Shown one piece after another: positions 26,096 through 38,223 of a stretch of DNA of 64,000 nucleotides; the stretch's first letter is position 1; each line of letters begins with the position of its first letter. Both the position numbers and the translations under genes were made by a program. Source of the DNA: Linepithema humile (taxonomy: Eukaryota > Arthropoda > Insecta > Hymenoptera > Formicidae). The DNA lies in NCBI RefSeq assembly GCF_040581485.1, contig NC_090129.1:2838501-2902500 (forward strand), given 5' to 3'. The notes under the pieces are model-generated. The model was not told where the DNA came from. It did not search any database and worked only from the letters and a program-made list of their open reading frames with translations.

Positions 26096-29000
26096 TTAAT
26101 TATTTATGGGAGTAGTCTCGGATAATCCGTCCGTAGTATGTTCAACATTGTCGATCACTGTCGGTGGTGATGAAAACACGTTAGGTGTGGACGTAGAGTC
26201 TGATGTATCGAAATCATTATTGCCCGGAGCATTTGTAGTTGTTGGTATATTATTTATTGTTGATGTTGAATTTTCATCAATCACTTCAATATTGGAGTTC
26301 CGTAATGTCTGTGTTTCGCCATTTTTGTATTGTTCTTAAGTTATATCTTCTATTACTTCGTCTAGTTTCGATGATTTAACAACATCAAATAGAGAAGATT
26401 CTGAAGTATCGTTTCTTAGTGTTGTTGGATTCTGATCAATCTCTTCAGTATTAGAATTCGGTGATGTTACTATTTTGTCGTCATCATTTTGAAATTGTCT
26501 GTTAATTATATCTTGTGTTTTATCATCCGGTTCCGTTGATGTGTCATTGATTGAAGTAAATTCTGTTGTCTCGCTTATTGCTGATGTATCCTGTATAATT
26601 TTTTCAGTGTTTGAATCCGGTAGTGTCGCTATATTATCGTCATTATTTTTATATTTTTCTGTAATTGCATCTTGCGTTCCTTCGTCTCCTTTTGCATCGC
26701 CGATCGAAAAAGATTCTGGTGTATCGTTTATCATTGATGTATTCTGCTCGACTTCTTCAGTGTTTTAATTCGGCGGCGTCACTGTACTGTTGTCATCATT
26801 TTTATACTTTTTTATGATTACATCTTGCGTTCCATCATCTAATTTCGTGTTGCTAATCGAAGAGGATTCTGGTGTATCGTTTATTGTTGATGTATTCTGC
26901 TCGACTTCCTCAGTATTTGAATTCGGCGGCGTCACTGTACTGTTGTCATCATTTTTATACTCTTTTATGATTACATCTTGCGTTTCATCATCTAATTTCG
27001 TGTCGCTGATCGAAGAAAATTCTGGTGCATCATTCATTGTTGATGTATTCTGCTCGACTTCCTCAGTGTTTAAATTCGGCTGTGTTACTGTAATATCTTC
27101 ATCATTTTTATACTTTTCTGTAGTAACATCCTGCTTTCCTTCATCTAAATTCGTGTTGCTAATCGAAGAGGATTCTGGTGTATCGTTTATTGTTGATGTA
27201 TTCTGCTCGACTTCCTCAGTATTTGAATTTGGCGGCGTCACTGTACTGTCGTCATCATTTTTATTCTCTTTTATGATTACATCTTGCGTTTCTTCATCTA
27301 ATTTCGTGTCGCTAATCGAAGAAGATTCTGGTGCATCGTTCATTGTTGATGTATTCTGCTCGACTTTCTCAGTGTTTGAATTCCGCGGCGTCACTGTACT
27401 GTTGTCATCATTTTTATACTCTTTTATCATTACGTCTTGCATTCCATCATCTAATTTCGTGTCGTTGATGGAAGAGGATTCTGGTGTATCGTTTATTATT
27501 GATGTATTCTGCTTGACTTCCTCAGTGTTTAAATTCGGCTGTGTCACTGTACTATCTTCATCATTTTTATACTTTTCTGTAGTAACATCCTGCTTTCCTT
27601 CATCTAATTTCGTGTTGCTAGTCGAAAAGGATTCTGGTGTATCGTTTATTGTTGATGTATTCTGCTCGACTTCCTCAGTGTTTGTATTCGGCGGCGTCAC
27701 TGTACTGTCGTCATCATTTTTATTCTCTTTTATAATTATATCTTGCGTTTCTTCATCTAATTTCGTGTTGCTAATCGAAGAAGATTCTGGTGCATCGTTC
27801 ATTGTTGATGTATTCTGCTCGACTTTCTCAGTGTTTGAATTTGACGGCGTCACTGTACTGTTGTCATCATTTTTATACTCTTTTATGATTACGTCTTGCG
27901 TTCCATCATCTAATTTCGTGTCGTTGATGGAAGAGGATTCTGGTGTATCGTTTATTATTGATGTATTCTGCTCGACTTCCTCAGTGTTTAAATTCGGCTC
28001 TGTCACTGTACTATCTTCATCATTTTTATACTTTTCTGTAGTAACATCCTGCTTTCCTTCATCTAATTTCGTGTTGCTAGTCGAAGAGGATTCTGGTGTA
28101 TCGTTTATTGTTGATGTATTCTGCTCAACTTCCTCAGTATTTGAATTCGGCGGCGTCACTGTACTGTTGTCATCGTTTTTATACTCTTTTATGATTACGT
28201 CTTGCGTTCCATCATCTAATTTCGTGTCGTTGATGGAAGAGGATTCTGGTGTATCGTTTATTATTGATGTATTCTGCTCGACTTCCTCAGTGTTTAAATT
28301 CGGCTCTGTCACTGTACTATCTTCATCATTTTTATACTTTTCTGTAGTAACATCCTGCTTTCCTTCATCTAATTTCGTGTTGCTAGTCGAAGAGGATTCT
28401 GGTGTATCGTTTATTGTTGATGTATTCTGCTCAACTTCCTCAGTATTTGAATTCGGCGGCGTCACTGTACTGTTGTCATCGTTTTTATACTCTTTTATGA
28501 TTATATCTTGCGTTCCATCATCTAATTTTGTGTCGCTGATCGAAGAAGATTCTGGTGCATCGTTTATTATTGATGTATTCTGCTCGATTTCCTCAGTGTT
28601 TAAATTCGGCTGTGTCACTGTACTATCTTCATCATTTTTATACTTTTCTGTAGTAACATCCTGCTTTCCTTCATCTAAATTCGTGTTGCTAATCGAAGAG
28701 GATTCTGGTGTATCGTTTATTGTTGATGTAATCTGCTCGACTTCCTCAGTATTTGAATTCGGCGGCGTCACTGTACTGTCGTCATCATTTTTATTCTCTT
28801 TTATGATTACATCTTGCGTTTCTTCATCTAATTTCGTGTCGCTAATCGAAGAAGATTCTGGTGCATCGTTCATTGTTGATGTATTCTGCTCGACTTTCTC
28901 AGTGTTTGAATTCCGCGGCGTCACTGTACTGTTGTCATCATTTTTATACTCTTTTATCATTACGTCTTGCATTCCATCATCTAATTTCGTGTCGTTGATG

Positions 29001-31561
29001 GAAGAGGATTCTGGTGTATCGTTTATTATTAATGTATTCTGCTCGACTTCCTCAGTGTTTAAATTCGGCTGTGTCACTGTACTATCTTCATCATTTTTAT
29101 ACTTTTCTGTAGTAACATCCTGCTTTCCTTCATCTAATTTCGTGTTGCTAATCGAAGAAGATTCTGGTGCATCGTTCATTGTTGATGTATTCTGCTCGAC
29201 TTTCTCAGTGTTTGAATTCGGCGGCGTCACTGTACTGTTGTCATCATTTTTATACTCTTTTATGATTACATCTTGCGTTTCATCATCTAATTTTGTGTCG
29301 TTGATGGAAGAGGATTCTGGTGTATCGTTTATTATTGATGTATTCTGCTCGACTTCCTCAGTATTTGAATTCGGCGGCGTCACTGTACTGTCGTCATCAT
29401 TTTTATTTTCTTTTATGATTTCATCTTGCGTTTCTTCATCTAATTTCGTGTCGCTAATCGAAGAAGATTCTGGTGCATCGTTCATTGTTGATGTATTCTG
29501 CTTGACTTTCTCAGTGTTTGAATTCGGTGGTGTCACTGTACTGTCGTCATCATTTTTATACTCTTTTATGATTACATCTTGCGTTTCTTCATCTAATTTC
29601 GTGTCGCTAATCGAAGAAGATTCTGGTGCATCGTTCATTGTTGATGTATTCTGCTCGACTTTCTCAGTGTTTGAATTCGGCGGCGTCACTGTACTGCTGT
29701 CATCATTTTTATACTCTTTCATGATTACATCTTGCGTTCCATCATCTAATTTTGTGTCACTGATCAAAGAGGATTCTGGTGCATCGTTCATTGTTGATGT
29801 ATTCTGCTCGACTTCCTCAGTGGTTGAATTCAGCTGTGTCACTGTACTATCTTCATCATTTCTATACTTTTCTGTAGTAACATCCTGCTTTCCTTCATCG
29901 AATTTCGTGTCGCTGTTCGAGGAAAATTCTATATTACTTATTGTTGTCGGTGTCAAGTTGTTGGGTCCAACTGTTTCTGCGTTGGTATTCGATAATGTTA
30001 CTGCTTCATCTTCATTATTTTTATGCATTATCTGTTCTGTAGTTACATCATGTGTATGTTTATCTAATTTTGCTGACGTGAAGTCGACGGGAGAGGACTG
30101 TGAAGTATCAGTGGTTTCACTATCAATGTTGGACATTGTGTCAGTATTTGTACCATATTCCGGCTTTATCGAGGTCACCGATTTCGTGAAGGAATGTTGC
30201 GTATCATCGAGTTTTGTCACTGACTTGGTCTCCTCGTTCTGTGTTTTGTCAAATACTTCTCGCATGCTTTCGGTCGTCTCCGATGCTTGACTCAACGTTG
30301 ATGTTTCATCAGTACCCTCAGTAACATCCTGGATTGACTGTGCGGATGATAACGTCGCATTGTCATTCAATGTTTCGTTCACGCTGTCACTAATTTCATG
30401 ATTACTTACTAATAGTGGATTATCTATTATGTTTACAGGAGTAGTAGAACCAGCGTAAGTTTCAGGATTTATATCTTCCTTTTTCACAACAGAATCAGTC
30501 ACATTCGTAGTTTTGCTCTCTTCAGAAGTTTCAGAGATTTCTTCGTTATTTTTTTCTGTAGCTTTATTTGCACTTTGAGGCTCCACATTCTCGGCCGGCG
30601 CATCTGGAACACAAACTGCGGAGTCCACGGAGTTGTCGTTCTCGCAGTCCGGCACAACGCCGCAGATTCCTTTGTCCGCTTGATAGCCCGTGTTCTGTGG
30701 GCACTTGAAGATGCTCTGATAGAGTCGATTTCCGTTTGTGTCGCACGCGTAAAACATGAAGCAGTGATCGGGCACGGGAAATCGGCCGCGTCTGCTGCAG
30801 TTCGGTACTTTAATGTCATCATAGTATTTGTAATCGTCCGGTCGAATGGTACTAGGAGTTAATTTGCTTGAGTCGTAGTACACGCAACGCTGAAGACGAA
30901 TATCAAAGATCTGTCTATTTGCACACTGCGCCAGTATTGAGTTGTTGCGCTTACAGATGTGATAATACAAAGAACTTTTGCAGTGCGGTTTCAGGATGTT
31001 GTTTCCGCACGATCGTCCTTTTTCAACGTGAAGCACTTTGCCACCTCCAGGTACGCCTAGACAACGTCCTTCGTCTTGATCATAGTACTGATTGAGCTTG
31101 CAATAGTGTATATTGGTGGGCTTAATTTCTCGTCGATGCCGGGATACTTGTAGTTCAATGGCGTTTTCTTGCAAATTATCAGAGAAGAGAGAGAGAGAGA
31201 GAGTGTATTCCTGCAAATAGTTTTTTAATGTAATAGCAAAATCAATATGATGACACAAAATTTGTATCCTTTTATTATTTGGAAAATAAGTATAAATACA
31301 TAAAAAGTAAATATATTTTTAATTTATTATTTGAAATATTTTTAATAACTTTTTTATCTTTTTAAAACTTACTTGTGTATTATAATTATAGCTATATATT
31401 TTGAAAATTAAATGTGTAAATGATTAAATTGATAAATACGTATAATATGATATGCGTAAGAAATTGCTTACCTCATAATTGGTTGATGAATGATATATTG
31501 CTACAATTAACAATACGATTCCAAATGGTAGCCAAAGTAAAATCTTCTTGGAAGAAGTCAT
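26096..31561 (-). CDS. Secreted chitin-binding repeat protein, C-terminus interrupted
   Basis: Likely an extracellular, mucin-like protein of cuticle or peritrophic matrix. Exon 1 (31561-31472) encodes a 30-residue hydrophobic signal peptide and ends at a GTAAG donor. Exon 2 starts at 31210 after TATTTGCAG, in phase. RHRR at residues 54-57 could be a furin site. A first Cys-rich region (C67-C139) precedes a canonical six-Cys peritrophin-A/CBM14 domain (C168, C180, C186, C200, C213, C219). From about residue 450 follow some 20 acidic Ser/Thr/Asn-rich repeats of 51 residues. The frame stops at 26767-26765 (1,511 aa), where a repeat TCA codon has become TAA. The same frame then runs on with related sequence to a second TAA at 26338-26336 and a final stop at 26098-26096, 29 bases before AATAAA at 26067. 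The span given is the ancestral frame. Function of the repeats is unknown. Confidence 0.75.
26336..26767 (-). pseudogene. Stop-interrupted repeat tail of the chitin-binding gene
   Basis: Continuation of the repeat frame beyond the first TAA. About 142 codons still resemble the repeats (NDTPES, NSNTEEIDQN) but are more diverged, and then a second TAA follows. No frameshift is present, since all three segments share one frame. Either the gene lost its C-terminus by two point mutations, or the stops are read through, or they are assembly errors. Because the tail has diverged but kept its frame, recent loss is the simplest explanation. Confidence 0.6.
26778..29940 (-). repeat. 153-bp coding minisatellite, about 20 units
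   Basis: Tandem units of exactly 153 bases (51 codons) inside the chitin-binding gene. Three unit families alternate: one with DEETQDVIIKE, one with DEGKQDVTTEKY and one with DDGTQDVIIKEY. Higher-order copies are visible. A three-unit block (about 28600-28990) recurs almost unchanged at about 27070-27460, and a two-unit block (about 28155-28460) recurs at about 27849-28154. The pattern indicates repeated unequal crossing over with selection on frame. The multiple-of-three period also keeps a long antisense frame open. Confidence 0.9.
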
Positions 31562-31639
31562 TGTGCAGAGCAGTTCGTCAAGAACACTGGTTTAACAAAT
31601 CGCTTCTGTCTTTTACCTTCGCGAAACGATACTTTTAAA

Positions 31640-32355
31640 AGCCTCGCCAGAGAGAGGTGTGCAGATAGATATATTGTGTCATATCAGAAACGTGACGATT
31701 AATAATTTGAGAAATAATAACGTGATGCATCTTTGGTCGACATTGCTTCATTCTTGGAATACATTTGTATTCGTATGCAAAATTCTATTCAAAAATTCTG
31801 TGTAAAATATAAGAATTCGTGATAATAATAATGAACGCTGAATACTTCTCATTTTTTGTATTTATATCGGAAGAACGAAATTGCAAATGTGATATACGGA
31901 GCAAATTATTCGATGCATTGCAATAATACGTGATGATTTATAATTTCGTCATAAATCATTCAAGGGCGAATGAGTCATAATTGCGGTATTTGAAGTTCGT
32001 CACTATTTCGGTTTCAGAGAAACCTGATCAAAATTGAAGACAATAAATAATAATTTAGCACATTTAGAAATAGAAACGGAAATTTATTACTTAATTATAT
32101 TAACAATACGTAAATTACTTATAAATCTTTATATACAGTGCTTCGTTGAAATGTATATCTACAAGTTAACTTAACCCATTCAGTTCAAGTTCTGCTTATC
32201 CATTAAAATATCTAATATTGAAATTAGTTTACATTCAAATATAATTCAATGATGAAATAGGACTCAATTCTAGGATTGTACATCGTTGCTCGTGGCAGAA
32301 GCAGAGGCTATACAATTTTTAGCAAAAATTATTATTCATGCGTTGGGTCTGCTGT
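31640..32355. other. Intergenic region
   Basis: AT-rich spacer between the start of the chitin-binding gene and the 3' end of TM2D1. A possible TM2D1 poly(A) signal (AATAAA on -) lies near 32097-32092. No further gene seen. Confidence 0.5.
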
Positions 32356-32358
32356 TTT

Positions 32359-33387
32359 TCAGTAATCGTATTGTGGCACTCTGTACGTAAAGTTGTTGCT
32401 CGTCACGATGTTTATTCCAGCACCATAATATGGCATCACATAGTGTGAACCGTCCGCTGGTCCTACAATTTGCGTAGCTATCAGTATTACATCGGCAAAT
32501 TGACCAAGAAAGAGAAACCCTAGTGTGCTCAGTTTCAGTAAGCCTAGGGCGGGATATCCAAGGTAAAATCGATCCGCGCCAAACATTCCAAGGAATATGG
32601 ATAGCAGTAATGCTGTTTCAAAAGAATAACCATTTCTGAAAGCAATGATTCTATAGTAAGTATCTTAAATTGCACGATACTTAAGATATTTATCTAAAAA
32701 AAAAAAAACCAATGAATTACTTACGTCCATTTGCAGGGTATATCCTTTTTAAATGTGTTATTTTTTGTTTCTGTGCAGGTGATGCCATCCGCAGCTAAAC
32801 ACAACACTTGCAAAAATACAATGTACATGAAGTTTTATTCAAATTCTCACATTACGGATTTATCAGCATGTGTGAAATCATTGTTTCTAAATAAATAATA
32901 GTAACAAAAGATCATAGCAGTCAGATTTTAAAAAATAATAAGAAAAATAAAGGTTCTACTTCTGTTTACAAACTAGGTTTAAAGCAAAACAAACAAAAGA
33001 TTTGCTCTAATTGCAGATTTATACACTTAACTTCTTTCCTTATATTTAAAATCTGAATATAAATCTCCATTTCATCCTAAATTTACAAAACACTAGAAAA
33101 TGTAATGAACCAAGTGGACATAAATAAAGCATATCTAGAATTGAGGTTAGAATTTAGAATACTCCAAATATCTCGACCGTGAGTCGGAGCCTACCTTTGG
33201 CCTTGTTCTCCTTGGTGCAACCACGCGGCTGTTGCGTTTTTGGATCTATGAAATCGTAATCGGGATGGGGACATATGTACTGCCCCATTCGTAGGTTATT
33301 GCAGTCGATCTCGTCCATGCCATCGCACAACGCGATCATCAATACGAGGATGAGCAACCATCTAAGAAGTCGCACCGAATGGAACAT
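32359..33387 (-). CDS. TM2D1: TM2 domain-containing protein 1
   Basis: Small membrane protein of the conserved TM2D family, whose three Drosophila members are linked to Notch signalling and neural maintenance. Exons 33387-33195, 32794-32725 and 32635-32359 splice in frame (phases 1 and 2) to 179 aa. A hydrophobic signal peptide covers residues 1-22. DCNNLRMGQYICPHP follows, then a Cys-containing luminal segment (CTKENKA, ITCTE, IPCKW). The C-terminal TM2 domain has two membrane segments joined by the diagnostic DRF motif (109-111) in GADRFYLGYPALGLLK, followed by QIVGPADGSHY, which matches TM2D1 over TM2D2 or TM2D3. Its length is close to that of family members. It shares strand with the chitin-binding and PTER genes but has no functional link to them that I can see. 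Confidence 0.92.
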
Positions 33388-33399
33388 ATCGTCTCATTT

Positions 33400-34060
33400 T
33401 ATATAACGTTATCTCGGCAACCACACTGTCATCCGTATATCCACCGTGTATGCATACACAAAATTACGACACCTCCATCTCTCCCTTATTTTGAACCGAA
33501 TGTCAATTGGCGTGAAGTGTGAAACACGAATCAGTGTGAATGTACCGATCGTAGCGCTCGCATCCACTAGCGACGTGAACTAAGTAATTTATATGTAGAT
33601 AATAATTTAATTTGAAATATATAACTTCATATATTTTTGTTAAAGTTCTATTAAATATATTTGTTAATTTTTATCATTTATGTATAAAGCAAAAGCGTAT
33701 TTTATTTTAGAAGCAAAATCTCTTTAAAAATTTCGATAATTATTTTTGTGAAAGTACATTTTATATTTCTTATATTATTGTTAAATCGTATATAATATTA
33801 AATAATCTATTGCTTAATAATACTAACTAAAAACAGTCGATTTTTTAAATGTCAAATAATATACTTGTGTAAAAAAAATAGTGCAAAGTATATTTGATTA
33901 ATATATAATTAAATTCAGCATATAATTTGATGAAATTTGGATATAAATGTGTGGATTAAAGATTAAAGTGCTTTATTCTTTTAAGTAACTCACATAATTA
34001 AAACAATTAAAAAATTAAAAAAATTTTGAAGTCTAATTTCTTTTTTATTAACGTCGTTTG
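33400..34060. other. Intergenic region between TM2D1 and PTER-A
   Basis: Contains the TM2D1 promoter side (33388-33600, moderately GC) and AT-rich DNA downstream of PTER copy A, with an AATAAA-like signal on - near 33975-33970 and another near 34048-34043. No gene seen. Confidence 0.5.
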
Positions 34061-34062
34061 GC

Positions 34063-37000
34063 CTAAGTATTCAGATGCCAAGTAAGCCAACTTCTAGGAT
34101 TTTCAACCAGTAACATATTTATGTCACTTTCGGTAAATTTTTTTGCATGCATGTAAGGCAAAATATTCTCAAGAATGTGATAGTATCCATGGCCGCCATA
34201 ACATTTCTAAAAAAAAAAAATCAATAAGATGATTTCTGACGTCTGAATTTATGGAGTCACTTAATAATGCTATTTTTGAATTGTATATCTTCATTGTTAT
34301 CTGATTCTAATTATTAAATGATTAATTTTTTAGAATTTAGTACCTACGTAATTAATAAATAATAAAGATAGTTAATTAACAAATAATATATTTAAAAATA
34401 GGGTAAAGAGTGGTGCACGTTGTTGTTCTCGACGTAATATTAAATGAAATGTTCAAAAGGTACGTACCAATCTATTTTTAGTGTGAATACCATGACTTAT
34501 TAGAACTCGGTCCAATCTTTGTTCTTCTTTTAATAGTGAGAGTAGTGCAACGCGTTGTGCATCTGATAATATATTCTCTTGCATATCGGGATTATATAAA
34601 GAACACTCGGTACCAAACATGGACAATCCAATATAAGTATCCTCCAAATCGAGAAATTCCATGACTTGCTCCTCATTGTTGAAAATACCTATTAAAAATA
34701 TTTACATTAATTTGATGTAACAATTACAATGTGTAAGCTAAATAGTATTTGCAATATTTAAAAAAATATATATATTATAAAAGATTGTATTTTGATATTT
34801 TTATTAAAAATTTTTAATTAGTGCAAAGAGTTTTAAAAAATATACTGAGTTTAATAATGCAAAAGTCATTGTTTTTCAATTAAACTCTATTCAAAATAAC
34901 AATTGTTGTTCAAAATAACAAATATGTTGAAAAGGTGGACAGAAAATCTTTTCAGATAAGACAGAATATAGTAAAACTAGCGGAAACTATCTTGATTGTA
35001 AAAAAATTATTTCAATATTTTTTATGTAAATTTAGTTTCGATCTTATTTGACAAATGTGCGATACATAAATATTTATAATACGGTAAAAAAAGAAATTTA
35101 TAGATCTTACAATCGACATGGGATATGACGGCTTTACGAGCATCTCCTCCGGATTCTTGATAGATTCGTAATATCTCTGAAGGTGCAGATGGATTCAAGC
35201 CAGGATTAAAGCTAACAGGGCAATGAAATTCCTGTTGAACTTCACCAGTCGCACTAATGGAACGCCTTTCAAAATCTAAATTATATATATAAAAACATTA
35301 ATCTAAATTATATATATAAAAACATAACTCTGATTAGATTTATTATGTATTAATTAATTATTTATTTATGGTATTAGTAATTGATATATTTTTTCAAATT
35401 TTCTTGCAAATTGTGTTTTTGTTTTAATTGTATTAATTGTATTTCCTACATATTATTTTTTAATCTTTTTTTTTGTTAAAATAAAAATGCACATTTATTT
35501 TATTATAAATGTAGAAAACGAAAATGAACAAATCAAACAAGCAAATAAGTGTATATACAATTTCTTTAACAACATTTCTTTCCGAGCGTTTTAATCGTAA
35601 TATCAGAAATAATCGATAATTATCATAATAAAATAGTTGTAACGTATACCTTGGATTGGCCATGTACTGCCTACTTCGCCAATGAATCCTGCTTTCATTT
35701 CGTATTTCTTCAACTCTGGAATCTTGGTGGGCAGACCACCTAAACACCAAGTCATCCATGAAATCATATCTTCTTTAGTTGTTTCTAAGTCTAACGTATT
35801 TTGCACCTTTGCAGTATAATATCCTGTCGAATTGCGAGAATATATAATCAAGTAACACGCAACAACATAACCAAGTAACAATAACGATAACGTACAAAAA
35901 TAAATTGTAAATCAAGTTTGAAGATACAACTAGTCAAATACAAAAATAAGGAGAATAAAAGTTTTATATTTTAAAACTATAGACTTTTTTATTCTTTTAC
36001 GATTATCATGCAATACTGTGATACATTACAATAATTACACATTATCGTTAATAACAATATATCATATACCTGTTCCAAAAATTATGTTAATTTTCATTTC
36101 TTCGCTAATCTGTTTTAACAATAAACGATCGAATTGTAGACCACTGCTGCTATTCTCTACGATGGTACAACCATTAAAGTTTTTGAAGATTTTTAATTCA
36201 TTTTGCATATTCTGAATCGTGTCTTCGTCATTAAGTGTCAAATTATACAGACTGCTGTACCTGAAATAATATTTTGCATGTTAAAAATTTTTACTCAACA
36301 ATTCATTGATTTAAAAAACGCATATAAATTGTGAAAGTAGGCGCTTATACGGATTTTGATAAACAAGCGTCAAATACAATCAAGATAAAATATTGCTGAG
36401 CACATAATTTTTGTTAAAGAACATTATCTTTATTATAATTGGGACAAAATTTTTTAAGTATAAGATTATTTAACAACAAAAATATAGCTATTTTAGTGTT
36501 AACGGCATTTTTTATCTCTTGATAAAATATTTAAGAAAAACGATTTGTATAAACAAAGTTGCAAAATTGGCAATTATTAAATTTGTAAAGTCACTATTAA
36601 AAATATTCATGTTAAATTAGAGTTATTTTTATGCACGTTGTCTTCTCTCGTTCAGCATTATATTACGATCTTAAAGTATTTAGCGCATGTATGGTTAGCA
36701 AGTTTTGTGCGAGAGATATTCCAATCTGACTTACGGATATTGATTAAACTGGTTCAAATTCTTAAATGAAAATTTGGCTTGGTAATTTGCAAAAGGGTTC
36801 ATACACGGAGCTGGCGTAAAACAATTAGTAAAGTTACAAAATATATGTTCGTGTGTTAATGTTATGCCAAGCGAAGATAGCGGTTTGGGTCCTGTTACTG
36901 TGAAAAAAATTAAAGATTTGTGTAATGTATATATAAAGTATTTAAAATTATGTATATGACAAATAATTTTGTTCAATAAAAATTCTCGAAATTAATAGAA

Positions 37001-37147
37001 TAATTTCTGAGTGAAGATAATACGTTTGACAAAATCACATTAATTTAAAATAAGCTTGTAAATAAATTAATGGCATTGTTTCTTAATTTTTAATTTTTCT
37101 TCAAACTTACCTGTTGATATAGTTTCACTTTCCCAATAGTCATCCAT
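34063..37147 (-). CDS. PTER: PTER-like gene, copy A
   Basis: Amidohydrolase-fold protein of the phosphotriesterase-related family; human PTER hydrolyses N-acetyltaurine. Seven exons, all borders GT/AG and phases matching: 37147-37111, 36897-36735, 36260-36070, 35823-35650, 35275-35111, 34688-34468, 34206-34063, giving 364 aa (human about 349). Family signatures: ITLTHEH, TIVENSSSGL, GFIGEVGSTWPI, MFGTECSLY, YGGHGYYHIL, ENPRSWLTW. Against human PTER ligands H26, H28, E169, H201, H230 and D298, the HEH pair, Glu and H230 (ISHVD) are kept, but H201 is Asn (SFNPG) and D298 is Gly (ISHGIHTK). Catalysis is therefore doubtful despite an intact frame. It is the most diverged copy and lies outside the 9-kb repeated segments. 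Confidence 0.85.
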
Positions 37148-37319
37148 CTTTACGATATTTCAGCAAGGAACTTTTAAAATTTAATTTATATTTTGTGTAT
37201 TACGATGAATTATAAAAATTTCAAACAGACGTTGTCAAATTCCACGAGCTTAATAAATATATTCGATCTATTACAAAAAGCAGGTAAATGAATACTTCGA
37301 ACGTCTGCGAGACAAAAAC

Positions 37320-37331
37320 TCGAACTGCTGT
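37320..37331 (-). promoter_or_regulatory. 12-mer shared by PTER promoters A, C and E
   Basis: TCGAACTGCTGT (written on +) lies 173 bases upstream of the copy A start codon. The identical 12-mer lies 191 bases upstream in copies C (46869-46880) and E (56058-56069). The surrounding sequence of A differs, so retention suggests a promoter or transcription-start element. The factor is unknown. Confidence 0.4.
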
Positions 37332-37469
37332 CGGGTGTAACGGTATAACACAATGTACATTCCAAAACAAGTATTGTAGTTACAGATTCTCTCGTTGTAT
37401 ATGTAACATATACAAGGTGACATCGGCAACACACCTACATTTACTACAGTGACGACAAATATCAAGGAC

Positions 37470-38055
37470 TGACAAAACCTTAAGCCCGATTCTGTTTGAA
37501 CGAATAAATCTTTAACACATTATATTTTTTACAAGAACAAATGTAAAGCTAAAAACTAATATTTTATTTTTAAAAAAATTTTAATTTTATGATAATACTT
37601 AGGTGAGTGCAAGAGTTCTTCGTGTTGCTTGTACCTATTTAATAACGTTGACTTGATATTTATACAAACATTTTTTTTTTTTTACAATCTTTAGTGTTTA
37701 AATCTTTTCACTCTAATCTATATTATGTATATATATGTAATCGTGTTGAATTTTTATGAAAGCGCTTTTCCTTACCTCTGCCAGCTTCCCTTTTCCTCCA
37801 CGTTTTTTCTGCTTTGCTTAATGTCTCGAAGTCAACTACCCATTTTTTTCTACATGTTCAGTACACTCACTTTTTACAACTTGAAAATCGTTATCGTAAG
37901 AATTTGTATTTGAAAACCTGCTGGTCAAAGACTATTGTTCAGAAGGGACCGAACGGAAAGACGCGTTGTACGCTCTCTCGTATACCTGCGTGACGCACAG
38001 GTATAAGATCATTCGTAGTACGTTAAAACTTCGATTTCGATCTGGGAATTTAAGA
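37470..38055. other. Spacer between PTER-A and the first repeated segment
   Basis: AT-rich, no gene seen. Homology with the later segments begins at about 38055, in sequence ending TGCTTTTGCACATTTTTTAT, which marks the left edge of segment 1. Confidence 0.5.
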
Positions 38056-38223
38056 TTTTAATGATGTTAATGCTTTTGCACATTTTTTATATTGCAAATA
38101 AATGTAATAAACAAAATAAAAGTAAAATAAACAATAATAATGCTTGAAAGATTTATTATATTGTTTTATACATCGTGCTTTACATAAAAAAAGTAATATG
38201 CAAATTTTCTTTTGTGTGAATTA

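Noticed and set aside
26778..29940. CRISPR-like array
   Set aside because: The repeats are contiguous 153-bp coding units without unique spacers, in a eukaryotic gene.
26790..30290. 1,166-codon open frame on + opposite the chitin-binding gene
   Set aside because: It is the antisense of the 153-bp repeats. A period divisible by three without stops keeps both strands open. The product is repetitive Ser/Val/Phe with no signal or domain, and the - frame has a signal exon and CBM14 cysteines.
30499..30862. Frames of 60-107 codons on both strands over the Cys-rich domains
   Set aside because: Out-of-frame shadows of the real chitin-binding exon.
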